Assembly (NCBI GenBank): GCA_963422275.1
Contig: OY729418.1
Coordinates: 3,162,001-3,226,000, forward strand
DNA: 64,000 bases
From: G963422275 sp963422275
Lineage (GTDB): Bacteria > Pseudomonadota > Alphaproteobacteria > Rhodobacterales > Rhodobacteraceae
Direction of reading: 5' to 3'
The notes under the pieces are model-generated. The model did not search any database, was not told the origin of the DNA, and worked only from the letters and a program-made list of their open reading frames with translations. The position numbers and the translations under genes are program-made. Within the stretch, counting starts at the first letter, position 1. Every line of letters starts with the position of its first letter. This document shows positions 25,931 to 34,782 of the stretch, in pieces.

Positions 25931-26719
25931 ATGCGCAATGACTGGATGGAATACAAGGCAATCGAGTTCGGGAAAATGGACCCGATGCGAACAATTGCGG
26001 TGTTTCCGACGGCGGCAGTCGAGCAGCACGGCCCGCATCTCCCCGTTGGCACGGATGCAATGATTGGTGCCGGAATGCTCGCCGAGGCATGCCCGTTGAT
26101 TCCGGGGGATCTCGATGTTCGAGTGCTGCCAATCCAAGCGGTCGGAAAGTCGAACGAGCATATGTGGGCTGCCGGAACCCTGACCCTCGCTGCCGAGACC
26201 GCGCTTAGGGCTTGGACCGAGATCGGTCTTTCCGTTGCGCGTGCTGCCGTGAGGAAAATCGTGATTGTAAGTTCGCATGGAGGAAACTTGGATATCGTTT
26301 CGATCGTGGCTCGCGAGCTTCGCGTGCAGGCAGGACTCTATGTTGTCAAGTGCCAATGGAGTAATTTCGGATATCCGGAGGGAATGTATTCAGAGCGCGA
26401 GATGCAGTTCGGGATTCACGGCGGCGATGTCGAGACGTCCCTGATGCTGCACTTCCGGCCGGAGCTGGTCGACATGGGCGCCGTGGAGGACTTCAGCTCC
26501 GCTGCGGAGAATGAAGCGATATCGCCGACTGGTCCGATCAACTATGGTTGGGTGGCAAAGGACTTAAACCCGAAGGGAGTTGTCGGAAATGCCGCACTTG
26601 CAAATGCCGAGAAGGGGGCCGCGACTGCAAGGCATCAAGCCAGAGGATTTGCAGACCTCCTGACTAAGATCGCGGAGGCACCTTTGGATCGATTCAGTCC
26701 CGCTGAGCATCCAGATTGA
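25931..26719 (+). CDS. Creatininase family amidohydrolase
   Basis: 262 residues. All creatininase metal-site motifs are visible: TAAVEQHGPHLPVGTDAM, SNEHMWAAGTLTL, IVSSHGGNLD and HGGDVETSLM. The family opens cyclic amides (creatinine) or removes formyl groups (ArfB) and also includes mycofactocin MftE. Here the context of an imported compound with a deaminase-like amidohydrolase suggests ring opening of a lactam or cyclic ureide. It follows the reductase by 79 bp on the same strand. Confidence 0.9.
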   Translation: MRNDWMEYKAIEFGKMDPMRTIAVFPTAAVEQHGPHLPVGTDAMIGAGMLAEACPLIPGDLDVRVLPIQAVGKSNEHMWAAGTLTLAAETALRAWTEIGLSVARAAVRKIVIVSSHGGNLDIVSIVARELRVQAGLYVVKCQWSNFGYPEGMYSEREMQFGIHGGDVETSLMLHFRPELVDMGAVEDFSSAAENEAISPTGPINYGWVAKDLNPKGVVGNAALANAEKGAATARHQARGFADLLTKIAEAPLDRFSPAEHPD

Positions 26720-26835
26720 ATAAACCGCAGAAGCTCTTGACACAAACTCCTTCAAAATTGGTCGAGAGCTGGCAATGCAAGTTCGGGGCTGCCGTGCACT
26801 TCAAAAAATGACTTTGGTTCGAAGGTCTTCCAAGA

Positions 26836-27231
26836 ATGAAATCATCGCTTGTTCCAATCCATATCCATCCACCGTTCGCCCGATACTCCCACGCAGTAGC
26901 AGTCGACGGCGCGACCCGTCTTCTTTTTGCATCAGGGCAACTAGGTGTTGGTGCAAATGGCTGGGTTCCCGATAGCGCGGAAGAGCAAGCGGCACTTTGC
27001 TTTTCCAATATAGATGCGATTCTTGAAGCCGGCGGCATGGATCGAACCTGCGTCACGAGAATCAATGCATTCGTTTCCGACCGGGAGCACATGAATGGCT
27101 ACATGGCCGCTCGCGACGATTGGATCGAGCCGCTTGAAATTCCCCCGGCGTCGACATTGATGATCGTTGCAGGGTTTGCCCGCCCTGAGTTCAAGGTCGA
27201 AGTCGAGATTGTTGCAGCCGCCGTGCGCTGA
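26836..27231 (+). CDS. RidA/YjgF-family protein lacking the conserved arginine
   Basis: 131 residues with the Rid fold: ARYSHAVAVDGATRLLFASGQLG, CFSNIDAILEAGG, and a C-terminal PEFKVEVEIVAAAV. In RidA the deaminase activity depends on an arginine in the motif P-x-R-(S/T). Here the position reads PPASTLMIVAGFARP, with serine in its place. By family knowledge this puts it in a Rid subgroup without generic imine deaminase activity; such members often accompany heterocycle degradation genes. 116 bp behind the creatininase gene, same strand. Confidence 0.85.
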   Translation: MKSSLVPIHIHPPFARYSHAVAVDGATRLLFASGQLGVGANGWVPDSAEEQAALCFSNIDAILEAGGMDRTCVTRINAFVSDREHMNGYMAARDDWIEPLEIPPASTLMIVAGFARPEFKVEVEIVAAAVR

Positions 27232-27410
27232 ATTAATGCTTGGCGGATTTCGAAACCTAAGGAAAGGCACGAGATCGATATTGACGTTAATTGCGTTCAG
27301 AACTGACACCGCAGCAATTCATGTGACTTGGGAGCCAAAGCTCTGCCAAGTCACAGGAGTTTATGTGGCGTGTTTTGATAGCAAGAGACTGAGCTAAGGG
27401 GAGCAGTCCA

Positions 27411-28244
27411 ATGAAATTTCGTAGCATGCTGTTCATGCCCGCGTTGCGCATTGACCGATTGGACAGCGCACTTGGCACAATGTCTGACTGGATTGTATTG
27501 GACTTGGAAGATGGTGTCTCTACGGATCAAAAGCCGGAAGCACGCAGGAACCTTCGGGAACTTGCCGAAGCAGGATACCGCAATGTACGGCATCGAATCG
27601 CCGTTCGAATAAATCCGCTTAATGCTCCAGAAGGATCCAACGACATCCGGGAATTGCTGACATGGCCGCAATTGCCGCCCTTGCTGATCATTTCGAAGGT
27701 GGAATCAACGGAAATCCTCGGCGAACTGCTCAAGGCATTGCCGGTCCAGGCGTCAACCACGAATTTACTTGTCATGATCGAAAGTCCTGCCGGAGTTGAA
27801 CGGGCATTCGAAATCCTCTCGCTCAGCACCAGGATCGCTGCCGTTGGTTTCGGCTCGCTTGACTACGCAGCAGTTACCGGGTGTGGCATCGACTTTGGCA
27901 GTCAATTGTTTGCCAGGTCGCGAATTGTGAATGCCGCGGCCGCCTGCGAAATACCCGCCATTGACGGCGTATACTTGAACCTGCGAGACACGAACGGGCT
28001 GGAGGAGGAGGCAAGATCGGCTAGGTGTCTCGGTTTTGACGGAAAATTCGCGGTACATCCCAATCAGGTCGATGCGATTAACAATGCATTCACCTACGGC
28101 AGCGAGGAAGTTGCGCAGGCGAAGGCCTTGCTCGATGCCGCTTCAAGGTCCAGGGTCGGGGCATTTGAATTCGAGGGAAAAATGGTAGATGCTCCAGTGA
28201 TCCGCCGCGCCAAGACAATCGTCGCAAATTCGCTGGAGGACTGA
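27411..28244 (+). CDS. HpcH/HpaI aldolase/citrate lyase beta-subunit family (CitE-like)
   Basis: 277 residues. TIM-barrel CitE-like motifs: MLFMPALRIDRLD, DWIVLDLEDGVSTDQK (metal Asp/Glu), VMIESPAGVERA, VGFGSLDYAAVTG and FAVHPNQVDAIN. Members act on malyl-CoA, citramalyl-CoA or similar thioesters. The 179-bp gap upstream includes a possible promoter and an AGGGGAG ribosome site. It may belong functionally to the heterocycle cluster as a downstream C-C lyase, but the larger gap leaves this open. Confidence 0.88.
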   Translation: MKFRSMLFMPALRIDRLDSALGTMSDWIVLDLEDGVSTDQKPEARRNLRELAEAGYRNVRHRIAVRINPLNAPEGSNDIRELLTWPQLPPLLIISKVESTEILGELLKALPVQASTTNLLVMIESPAGVERAFEILSLSTRIAAVGFGSLDYAAVTGCGIDFGSQLFARSRIVNAAAACEIPAIDGVYLNLRDTNGLEEEARSARCLGFDGKFAVHPNQVDAINNAFTYGSEEVAQAKALLDAASRSRVGAFEFEGKMVDAPVIRRAKTIVANSLED

Positions 28245-28470
28245 GCGCCAGAAGACAACCAATCAGGGCATGTCAGCAAATCACTGTGCTGCACCCTCAT
28301 GCTTTGTTTGGACTATGGCCAAGCCCAGAATCAGCGGGATTGTGGAGTTGGAAACGCGAAGGACGCGCTTCATTTCCGATATGTCCAACCGACCCGAACG
28401 CGCCGTGGCAGGACATGTCGGGTCGGCGGAAGCGAGCACCAATCCTCCCGGGACTGAAGCGGGAGCAACC

Positions 28471-29946
28471 TCAGGTGGTGCTGAATTGCCCGTGGAAACC
28501 GAGGGGTAAAGGATAGGGCAACCAGCCATAGGCCATAGGTCCGTCTGAGATTCCGCGTGCGTCGAAGATCGTTAGGCCGCTCACGCCCCGCTCATAGGCC
28601 AAAACCGTGCCGATAAGCCAGCCGTCGTCTTCTGCCTGAGCATCTGGAAACGGCACGAAGACATGCTCTTCCGGGAGGATGCCGGGCGCGAAACTGAAGC
28701 TCTCCATCGTGCCGCGATCGAGGTCACGCTTGGAGACCGCAGGAAGAAGCCAGTTCGGGTCACCCTCTCCAGACATCATGTAGACGTAGCGGTTGCGCAG
28801 CCCGGTCAGTCGGTCGGCAATTCGCGGGAATTCGGCGGCCCCCGCTATGTCCTCTATGTATCCTCGGCCGTCCGGATGAAGCACGAATCTCATGTAGTGC
28901 TCCGGCGGCGATGGAACTAGTTCGCCACGCATGACCTGACTCATCGAATCGGTAACGATGCCGGGGTCGGTGGCCACGCAGTGATCGAAATGGATGACGC
29001 CGTCCCTGTCCTCCCAGCCGTTGCCGTGGTGGAAGCCGAAACCTGCGGGCAACTGCACCCAGCGTCGGTCGTCGAAATCGTCCTTCGCCACGACCAAGAC
29101 GCGGGAGCCCAGTTCAGGGCGCCACACATGATTGTCGAGGATGGTACCGGGTTGTCCATGCTCATGAACGAACGGCGGCAAAACGATGACCAGGTGACTT
29201 CGGGTCACGACGAAATCGTGAACCATTCCGAGAGGTGCCACTGGCACTGGCACCGCCTTCACCAACCGCCCGTTCGAGTCGATGTGATAGAGCACGAGGA
29301 TCGATTTTCCCACGAGCGTGTAACCAAGGGACCAAACGGTGCCATCCGCCTCGACCTTGGGATGTGCAGTGAAGGGGAGTCCTTCGAGGCCGTGCCCCCA
29401 TGATTTGAAACCTGTCCATTCCAAGCTGTCGCGCGCCAGGATGCTGGCTGAGCCACCTTCCCAAAGGGCCAAGAGTTCGCCATGATGATCGAGTATGGAG
29501 ATGTTAGCGGTGTTGATATCGTCCGGCATGCGCACTGGAAGGGCGTCGGATATCTCCGTTCCGAAGGCGGAGTAGAGCCGCTTGCTTTCCGCGTCTTCAC
29601 GCTTGAGCTTGGGAGTTTTAAGCACCCGGCCGCGATGCGAGATGCCTGCGTCGCTGAAGCGGAACTCCTGGATCATTCCATCGCCATCAAACCAGTGTTC
29701 GTAACGCAAGCCGTGGCGATTGTGCACGGCCGGGCCGTTGCGGCGCAGCACCCCCCGCAGGTCTGCAGGCAGCTTGCCTTCGATCGTTAGCGCCGGGTGG
29801 TCGAGGTTGTCCGCCATTACGCTGGCCCAACCTAGTAGCCGCCCGTCGGAACTAGGATCGGCGCTTCGGGCGGCGACTGCGGAAGGAAAATTCAGGGCCG
29901 CAAGCTGGCAGGCGCTGGCCCACATCAATTGTCTTCGATCAAGCAT
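28471..29946 (-). CDS. Carotenoid/stilbene cleavage oxygenase, Tat-like export signal
   Basis: 491 residues. Four iron-binding histidines of the family are found in order: AHPKVEADG, MVHDFVVTRSHL, FGFHHGNGWED and the C-terminal LPLGFHGQF. The N-terminus MLDRRQLMWASACQLAALNF has a twin arginine ahead of a hydrophobic stretch, as in Tat substrates, so the enzyme may act in the periplasm, which is unusual for this family. Substrate classes include carotenoids, apocarotenoids and lignin-derived stilbenes. It lies 11 bp behind a DUF2141 gene, forming a two-gene operon divergent from a LytTR regulator. Confidence 0.88.
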   Translation of the reverse strand: MLDRRQLMWASACQLAALNFPSAVAARSADPSSDGRLLGWASVMADNLDHPALTIEGKLPADLRGVLRRNGPAVHNRHGLRYEHWFDGDGMIQEFRFSDAGISHRGRVLKTPKLKREDAESKRLYSAFGTEISDALPVRMPDDINTANISILDHHGELLALWEGGSASILARDSLEWTGFKSWGHGLEGLPFTAHPKVEADGTVWSLGYTLVGKSILVLYHIDSNGRLVKAVPVPVAPLGMVHDFVVTRSHLVIVLPPFVHEHGQPGTILDNHVWRPELGSRVLVVAKDDFDDRRWVQLPAGFGFHHGNGWEDRDGVIHFDHCVATDPGIVTDSMSQVMRGELVPSPPEHYMRFVLHPDGRGYIEDIAGAAEFPRIADRLTGLRNRYVYMMSGEGDPNWLLPAVSKRDLDRGTMESFSFAPGILPEEHVFVPFPDAQAEDDGWLIGTVLAYERGVSGLTIFDARGISDGPMAYGWLPYPLPLGFHGQFSTT

Positions 29947-29957
29947 GTTCTGTGCTC

Positions 29958-30395
29958 CTAGTAAAGCAGGGTCATTTGGGTTGACGTTGTCCCGGTCTCC
30001 CGAACCTCGACCGAGGCATCAAGAAAGCTAGGCGGTCCCATGACGCCGGTTGCGTCATTCGCGAAACCGTACCCCTCCAGCGGGATGCCGAGGATATTGG
30101 TGTCGAGCTCGCCGTTCGCATTCTCGTCATGAAACGCGTTGACGGCGTAGATCCCCGGTTCAAGGCCGCTGAAAGAAATCCGCAAGGGCCCACCATCAGC
30201 AACACGCCAACATCCGGCAACCATGCCAGCGGCGCCGGGGAACGTGACATTTTCAGTTGGTTTGTGGACGGCCACATAGACGCGACCCTTGTCGGACCGG
30301 ACACCCTTGACCTCTATTGCAAGATTGTCGGCAACGGCTGGCAGGGATAGAGTTATGGCTACGAGGACAGCCGTGGCGGAGCGAAGAATTGGCAT
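29958..30395 (-). CDS. DUF2141 family exported protein
   Basis: 145 residues with a signal peptide (MPILRSATAVLVAITLSLPAVADN) and the DUF2141 pattern LAIEVKGVRSDKGRVYVAVH, EPGIYAVNAFHDENANGELDTN and GIPLEGYGFANDA. Such small secreted beta proteins are found beside carotenoid or carotenoid-like oxygenase genes and bind unknown ligands. It is the upstream member of the operon with the oxygenase. Confidence 0.85.
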   Translation of the reverse strand: MPILRSATAVLVAITLSLPAVADNLAIEVKGVRSDKGRVYVAVHKPTENVTFPGAAGMVAGCWRVADGGPLRISFSGLEPGIYAVNAFHDENANGELDTNILGIPLEGYGFANDATGVMGPPSFLDASVEVRETGTTSTQMTLLY

Positions 30396-30474
30396 TGGGA
30401 TGCACCTCCTTGAAAGTGTTTATATAATGGCGCAACATCTAAGGTGCGCCGTGTCGCGAGCAGGATGAGAAGGG

Positions 30475-31314
30475 ATGAAGCAGGACCGCAGCAACCGCAT
30501 TTCCGTGAATGGGGACCGTTTTTCGCGCAATCTGGCACTGTTGCCGTTCACGATGCGTGAACTGCACCGCAACCGGCGCTTCCGGCGGCACGCGCTTGGA
30601 ATGATCGCCACCATTGCGGTGATGGCGTATCTAGGACCGTTCGGCACAGGTACGCGCTTGGGGCCGCTGGCACTTGTTGTTTACTGGACTGGGGCAATTG
30701 CCATCAACTGGCTGCTGGCTGCCGTCGCAATAACATACAGCGTGAAGGTGATTAATAAGGCGGGAAAGCCGTGGTGGATTGGAATCGTTTTTGGTGCGTT
30801 GGCCGCGGCTCTGCCCGGAGCCGGTATCGTCTTCGTGCTTGAGAGGCTGTTGGGGCGCACGTTTCTATCCGCTGGCGAAGCGGTCTATCTCTATTCCTGC
30901 GTCGTGCTGGTAATGATCGTTGTCGGCTTTTTCGTGTCTCGGCTGATCGAGGCGCCACTACGCAGCACTTCCCGGTCAAACGAAGCTACAGCGGCAAAAA
31001 TCGAGGTGCCGTTTCTCGAACGCTTGGCGCCCCGCCTTGGGCGTGACCTTCTGCACCTGCACATGCGGGATCACTATGTGGAGGCATGCACTTCGAAAGG
31101 GTCCGAACTGATCCTGCTGCGCTTCAGCGATGCGTTGCGTGAGGTCGACGGGCTTGATGGTCTGCAGGTACATCGCTCGCATTGGGTCGCTGCCACTGCT
31201 GTCGCGGGCACGGTGCGTCGTGGCGGGCGCACGTTGCTCAGGCTTGTCAACGACACTGAGGTCCCGGTCAGCCGAACGTTTGCTCCGGCGCTCAGGGAAC
31301 GCGGCTGGGTATGA
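30475..31314 (+). CDS. Membrane-bound LytTR DNA-binding regulator
   Basis: 279 residues. Four predicted membrane helices (for example MIATIAVMAYLGPFG and YSCVVLVMIVVGFFVS) are followed from about residue 185 by a LytTR domain: LLHLHMRDHYVEACTSKGSELI, LQVHRSHWVAATAV. The protein is a one-component membrane sensor/regulator. It diverges from the DUF2141-oxygenase operon with an 79-bp gap, making control of that operon plausible. The ligand is unknown. Confidence 0.86.
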   Translation: MKQDRSNRISVNGDRFSRNLALLPFTMRELHRNRRFRRHALGMIATIAVMAYLGPFGTGTRLGPLALVVYWTGAIAINWLLAAVAITYSVKVINKAGKPWWIGIVFGALAAALPGAGIVFVLERLLGRTFLSAGEAVYLYSCVVLVMIVVGFFVSRLIEAPLRSTSRSNEATAAKIEVPFLERLAPRLGRDLLHLHMRDHYVEACTSKGSELILLRFSDALREVDGLDGLQVHRSHWVAATAVAGTVRRGGRTLLRLVNDTEVPVSRTFAPALRERGWV

Positions 31315-32037
31315 GACGCCACTCCGGAAATCACAGATGTGACATTCCCCAAGCTCATTCAAATCACTTTCAATGGCTGGGATGGTTTGCCGGCAGTTGA
31401 AACCAAGCAACATCGAGAAACCGCCTCATCCGAAATGCGCATTCAACAATATGAGGTGTCTCCTTGCTAGCATTGGACGCGAGCGAGGGGAGGGCAGCGG
31501 ATTTGAGGAACTCATTGCCCGACCCAGAAGCTCGGATTGAAACGTACATACCATTTCGCAAAAAGCGCCGCTCCCGCCAGCATCGCCATTCACTTAACGA
31601 ACATCGCCTTGGAGCTTCGCCTTTGCGGGGTGCGCATTTTGACTCTGGACTGGACCCAGAGGGATTCACGTCTCCAAGCTGTTTTGTCCTTTGTCACTGC
31701 AGAGAAAGCCAAGCGGGCATTGAGACGAAGTGTGTGCGGAATACGGCGAGGCGCTAGATGTCGAAGTTCGGCACCAGCGGGTCGTTGCCAGCCAAGTTGT
31801 CCCTCCGATGGTCGTCGCCGTCTTCCGCCAGCGAGTGCGCTTAAAGGATCTCAAGCCCAACACCTTGTTCATGGCTTGGCAGGCAAGTTTTCAATTCGGA
31901 TTCGTCGATGCACTTCGATTTTGTCAAATCCCGACAAATGTGGGCAGGTCTCGCTCAATCTCAACATGGGCTGTTCTGCTCCATTCTGAAATCAGGCAAA
32001 CGTCAACGTCATTGACCGCCGCCAGACAGGATTAATA
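31315..32037. other. 720-bp region without a recognisable gene
   Basis: Open frames up to 150 codons exist on both strands, but all have atypical, arginine/serine-rich composition and no family signature. The region may contain a decayed gene or mobile-element remnant. I could not find inverted-repeat ends shared with elements A or B. Confidence 0.45.
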
Positions 32038-32787
32038 TCAGCGGAGCTCGCACGTTCTGATCGAGTTCTTTACGCGGGACTGCTCCCTCACTGCCAATTC
32101 CCGGCTGACAACCGCGATACTACGCTCCGAATTGCGAAATGACGAGTTGGAAAGCCAGTTGTTTGACCCGTAGACGATTTCATTGTCAACGATAAGCATC
32201 TTCTCATGCGTGGCGAATTGAGTCACATGCAGACGCTCATGATAACGTTGCTTCAATCGCTCCAGCTTTTTTCTGGCTCGTGCCGCCGCCGGCCACTCGC
32301 TGTGTTGGCCACTTGAATCCTCCCATCCGTAGCCGATATGAACTTCGTTTCCGTTTTGGAGCTTGCGATCAAGCAAATCGACAAGCTCGTCGTTAACAAC
32401 ACCGTCGCTGATCCAGCCCGAAAGGATGACGATTCCCCCCTTCGCCTTGCGTATTTGCTCTTTCAGGTAGGACATGTGCTGCTTGCCCTCTATGATTCGA
32501 ATCTGATTGAGCGGGATTTCCCGAATGGCCGACCGCGCCTCGACGGACAAATTCCTGATGACCTCGTCGCGAACAGCGATCTGTCGACTCTTTTTGTCGT
32601 GCGTCCTAAGGAAAAACCAAGTGCCCCAAATGGATCCAAGCTGGACAATGATTAACGGCGGATAGAAGAGCATCTCGAATGTCCAGGCGGTCCAGCCTAT
32701 GCACACCCAGACCGTCGCTTTAGGCAAGAAGAATTTGCTGGCAACTATGACGGCAATGATTCCAATCTGCCAATAGAGGGTTTCCAC
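32038..32787 (-). CDS. Membrane-anchored phospholipase D-like protein, single HKD motif
   Basis: 249 residues. Two N-terminal membrane segments (WQIGIIAVIVASKFFLP; IGWTAWTFEMLFYPPLIIVQ) are followed by a cytoplasmic PLD domain: LKEQIRKAKGGIVILSGWISDG and the single HKD site THEKMLIVDNEIVYGSNNW. A lone HKD half-site implies a homodimer, as in Nuc/BfiL-type nucleases. Possible functions are a nuclease or lipid hydrolase. It is flanked by gene-free stretches on both sides, typical of an accessory insertion. Confidence 0.78.
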   Translation of the reverse strand: METLYWQIGIIAVIVASKFFLPKATVWVCIGWTAWTFEMLFYPPLIIVQLGSIWGTWFFLRTHDKKSRQIAVRDEVIRNLSVEARSAIREIPLNQIRIIEGKQHMSYLKEQIRKAKGGIVILSGWISDGVVNDELVDLLDRKLQNGNEVHIGYGWEDSSGQHSEWPAAARARKKLERLKQRYHERLHVTQFATHEKMLIVDNEIVYGSNNWLSNSSFRNSERSIAVVSRELAVREQSRVKNSIRTCELR

Positions 32788-33126
32788 CGGTCCGTTTTCC
32801 CGAAACTGACGAAGCTAGCTGGCTTGTAACTGGCAGCCTTGGGGCAAGTCAAATCGCGTGCTAATGAAGGGTTCAGCCTGTTGTCTTGAGTTGCATGCAC
32901 GACGATGGCCGCAGCTCCAAAGAGCGAAGGCATGCCCTGCGTAGTGAGCGAGGGTGCATTTTGAAGAGATCAATGCGTCATGTTCGATGCCGGGCGATCT
33001 GACCGATGCAACCTTACTATCGGGACGCTAGGATCAATGTCCCGGCTCGCGTCCAGCAGTCTGATTTTGAAGGCCGAGTCGGAATAGACCTTGTTTGCCA
33101 GCCCCGCACCCACTAAATGAGCAATC
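32788..33126. other. Intergenic region, no gene recognised
   Basis: 340 bp between divergent PLD-like and S49 protease genes. A reverse frame covers the region from the protease start, with no family resemblance. Promoters for both neighbours are expected here. Confidence 0.45.
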
Positions 33127-33933
33127 ATGAAATTCTTGCGTATTCCGAGGAGGCGAAAGAGACCTGTCGTCTCGGTTGTTCGCCTCGAAGGTCCAATCGT
33201 TTCAGCCCGGAATTTCCGGTCGGGTGCACTGAGCGACACCGGAGTCTCTCAGATGCTCGAGAACGCGTTTCGCAAGGGCAAGCCGAAAGCCGTAGCCCTC
33301 GAACTCAACTCGCCAGGTGGGTCGCCGGTCCAGTCATCGCTGATCGCGGCGCGAATCCGAAGGCTGTCAGAAGAAACAGAAGTTCCGGTATATGCTTTTG
33401 TCGAGGATGTCGCGGCTTCCGGCGGATACTGGATTGCCGTGTCGGCAACAGAAATCTACGTTGACCAATCCTCGATCATTGGATCGATCGGTGTAGTGTC
33501 TTCTTCTTTCGGGTTTCAGGACTTGCTCCAACGAGTTGGAATTGAACGGCGGGTTCACACGGCTGGAGAGGACAAGAGAATGCTCGACCCGTTTCTTCCC
33601 GAGAAACCTCGGGATTTGGAACGGCTGGAGGAATTGCTTGGACAGTTGCACAAGACATTCATTGAGCATGTAAAGGACAGGCGATCGGGCAAACTGAGCG
33701 ACGACGAACTTTTCACGGGAAAGTTTTGGACCGGAGATACAGCAGTCGAACTCGGGCTTGTCGACGGCGTTGGCCACCTTGTTCCGAAAATGAAAGACAT
33801 GTTTGGAGACAGGACAAAATTCCGGAGGTATGGATCAAAACGCCGGATAATTCCGAATTTGGGGCAGCAGGTTATGGACTCCGTGCTCCTTTCGCTTGAA
33901 GAGGAAAGCTTGTGGGCTCGTTACCGGCCTTGA
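33127..33933 (+). CDS. S49 family serine protease (SppA-like)
   Basis: 268 residues. The catalytic Ser lies in DVAASGGYWIA and the general-base Lys in HTAGEDKRMLDP, with LNSPGGSPVQSSLI shaping the site, matching the signal-peptide-peptidase A fold. There is no membrane anchor, unlike E. coli SppA, and the length suits the compact one-domain form, which assembles as an oligomer. It probably degrades cleaved signal peptides or lipoprotein leaders. It precedes the SDR gene by 72 bp, an order conserved in Rhodobacterales. Confidence 0.9.
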   Translation: MKFLRIPRRRKRPVVSVVRLEGPIVSARNFRSGALSDTGVSQMLENAFRKGKPKAVALELNSPGGSPVQSSLIAARIRRLSEETEVPVYAFVEDVAASGGYWIAVSATEIYVDQSSIIGSIGVVSSSFGFQDLLQRVGIERRVHTAGEDKRMLDPFLPEKPRDLERLEELLGQLHKTFIEHVKDRRSGKLSDDELFTGKFWTGDTAVELGLVDGVGHLVPKMKDMFGDRTKFRRYGSKRRIIPNLGQQVMDSVLLSLEEESLWARYRP

Positions 33934-34005
33934 AATCTCAAGGCCTGCGCTGCGGTATCGAGTTCGACGCCGACTCGCTTGGAATTTACCTGTTTGGAGT
34001 AAATC

Positions 34006-34782
34006 TTGTGTGCCGCTAGGGCAGCCTTGGTGACCGGAAGCGCCGCCCGCCTCGGGCGGGAAATGGTACTGTCGCTCGCCAATCGCGGGTACGACGTCGC
34101 GGTCCACTACAACAGTTCAGAAACCAAGGCCCGCGAAACGGTGAATCTTGCCAAGAAGATCGGGGCACATTCGGTCGCGGTCCAGGCCGACCTGCTGGAC
34201 GAACATGCTGCATCCCTTCTCGTAGACAGAACGCGCGAGAAACTAGGACGCAAACTGAGCGTGCTCGTAAACAATGCTTCTATTTTCGAGAATGACAGTG
34301 TCACCACAGCAAGCAGGAAAGGCTGGGACCGCCACATGCAGGCAAATTTTCGTGCACCATTTATCTTGACCCAGGCATTTGCAAAGCAGGTTCCAGAAGC
34401 GAAGCGCGATTCGAAGGGCGAGCTTGTTGCTTCCGGGGTCGTTGTCAATCTTGTGGATCATTGGGTGACCAGACCAACCACGGAGTTCACCACCTATACA
34501 CTATCAAAAATGTCGCTGTGGTCGCTGACACAGGTTGCGGCACTCTCACTGGCACCCGCCATTCGAGTCAATGCCATTGGACCTGGGCCTACACTGAGGA
34601 CCGAAACACAACGGGAATCGCATTTCTCTGAGATGCGCAAATGCGCACCGCTCGAGCGAGGCGTCGATCTAGACGACATTTTGTCCGCGCTTCACTATAT
34701 TCTTGAGTCCAATGCGCTGACCGGGCAATTGCTTTGTGTCGACAGCGGACGAACTCTGATGTGGGGTACCGGTTTCAGCTAG
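34006..34782 (+). CDS. SDR family oxidoreductase (pteridine reductase/FolM-like)
   Basis: 258 residues. The start is a TTG at 34006. The nucleotide motif TGSAARLGREM has the arginine-containing variant seen in FolM and pteridine reductase 1, and NNAS, YTLSKMSLW (Tyr-x3-Lys) and IGPGPTLR complete the SDR core. The usual role would be reduction of dihydromonapterin or dihydrofolate, but the substrate is not proven. It lies between the S49 protease and uvrC as in related genomes. Confidence 0.82.
   Translation: MCAARAALVTGSAARLGREMVLSLANRGYDVAVHYNSSETKARETVNLAKKIGAHSVAVQADLLDEHAASLLVDRTREKLGRKLSVLVNNASIFENDSVTTASRKGWDRHMQANFRAPFILTQAFAKQVPEAKRDSKGELVASGVVVNLVDHWVTRPTTEFTTYTLSKMSLWSLTQVAALSLAPAIRVNAIGPGPTLRTETQRESHFSEMRKCAPLERGVDLDDILSALHYILESNALTGQLLCVDSGRTLMWGTGFS

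Noticed and set aside
31537..31989. 150-codon forward frame
   Set aside because: Composition is Arg/Ser/Cys-rich with no family features, and overlapping frames on the other strand look the same; probably a chance frame.
32970..33128. Short reverse frame starting at the same CATG as the S49 protease
   Set aside because: 52 residues without any family match and no clear ribosome site.
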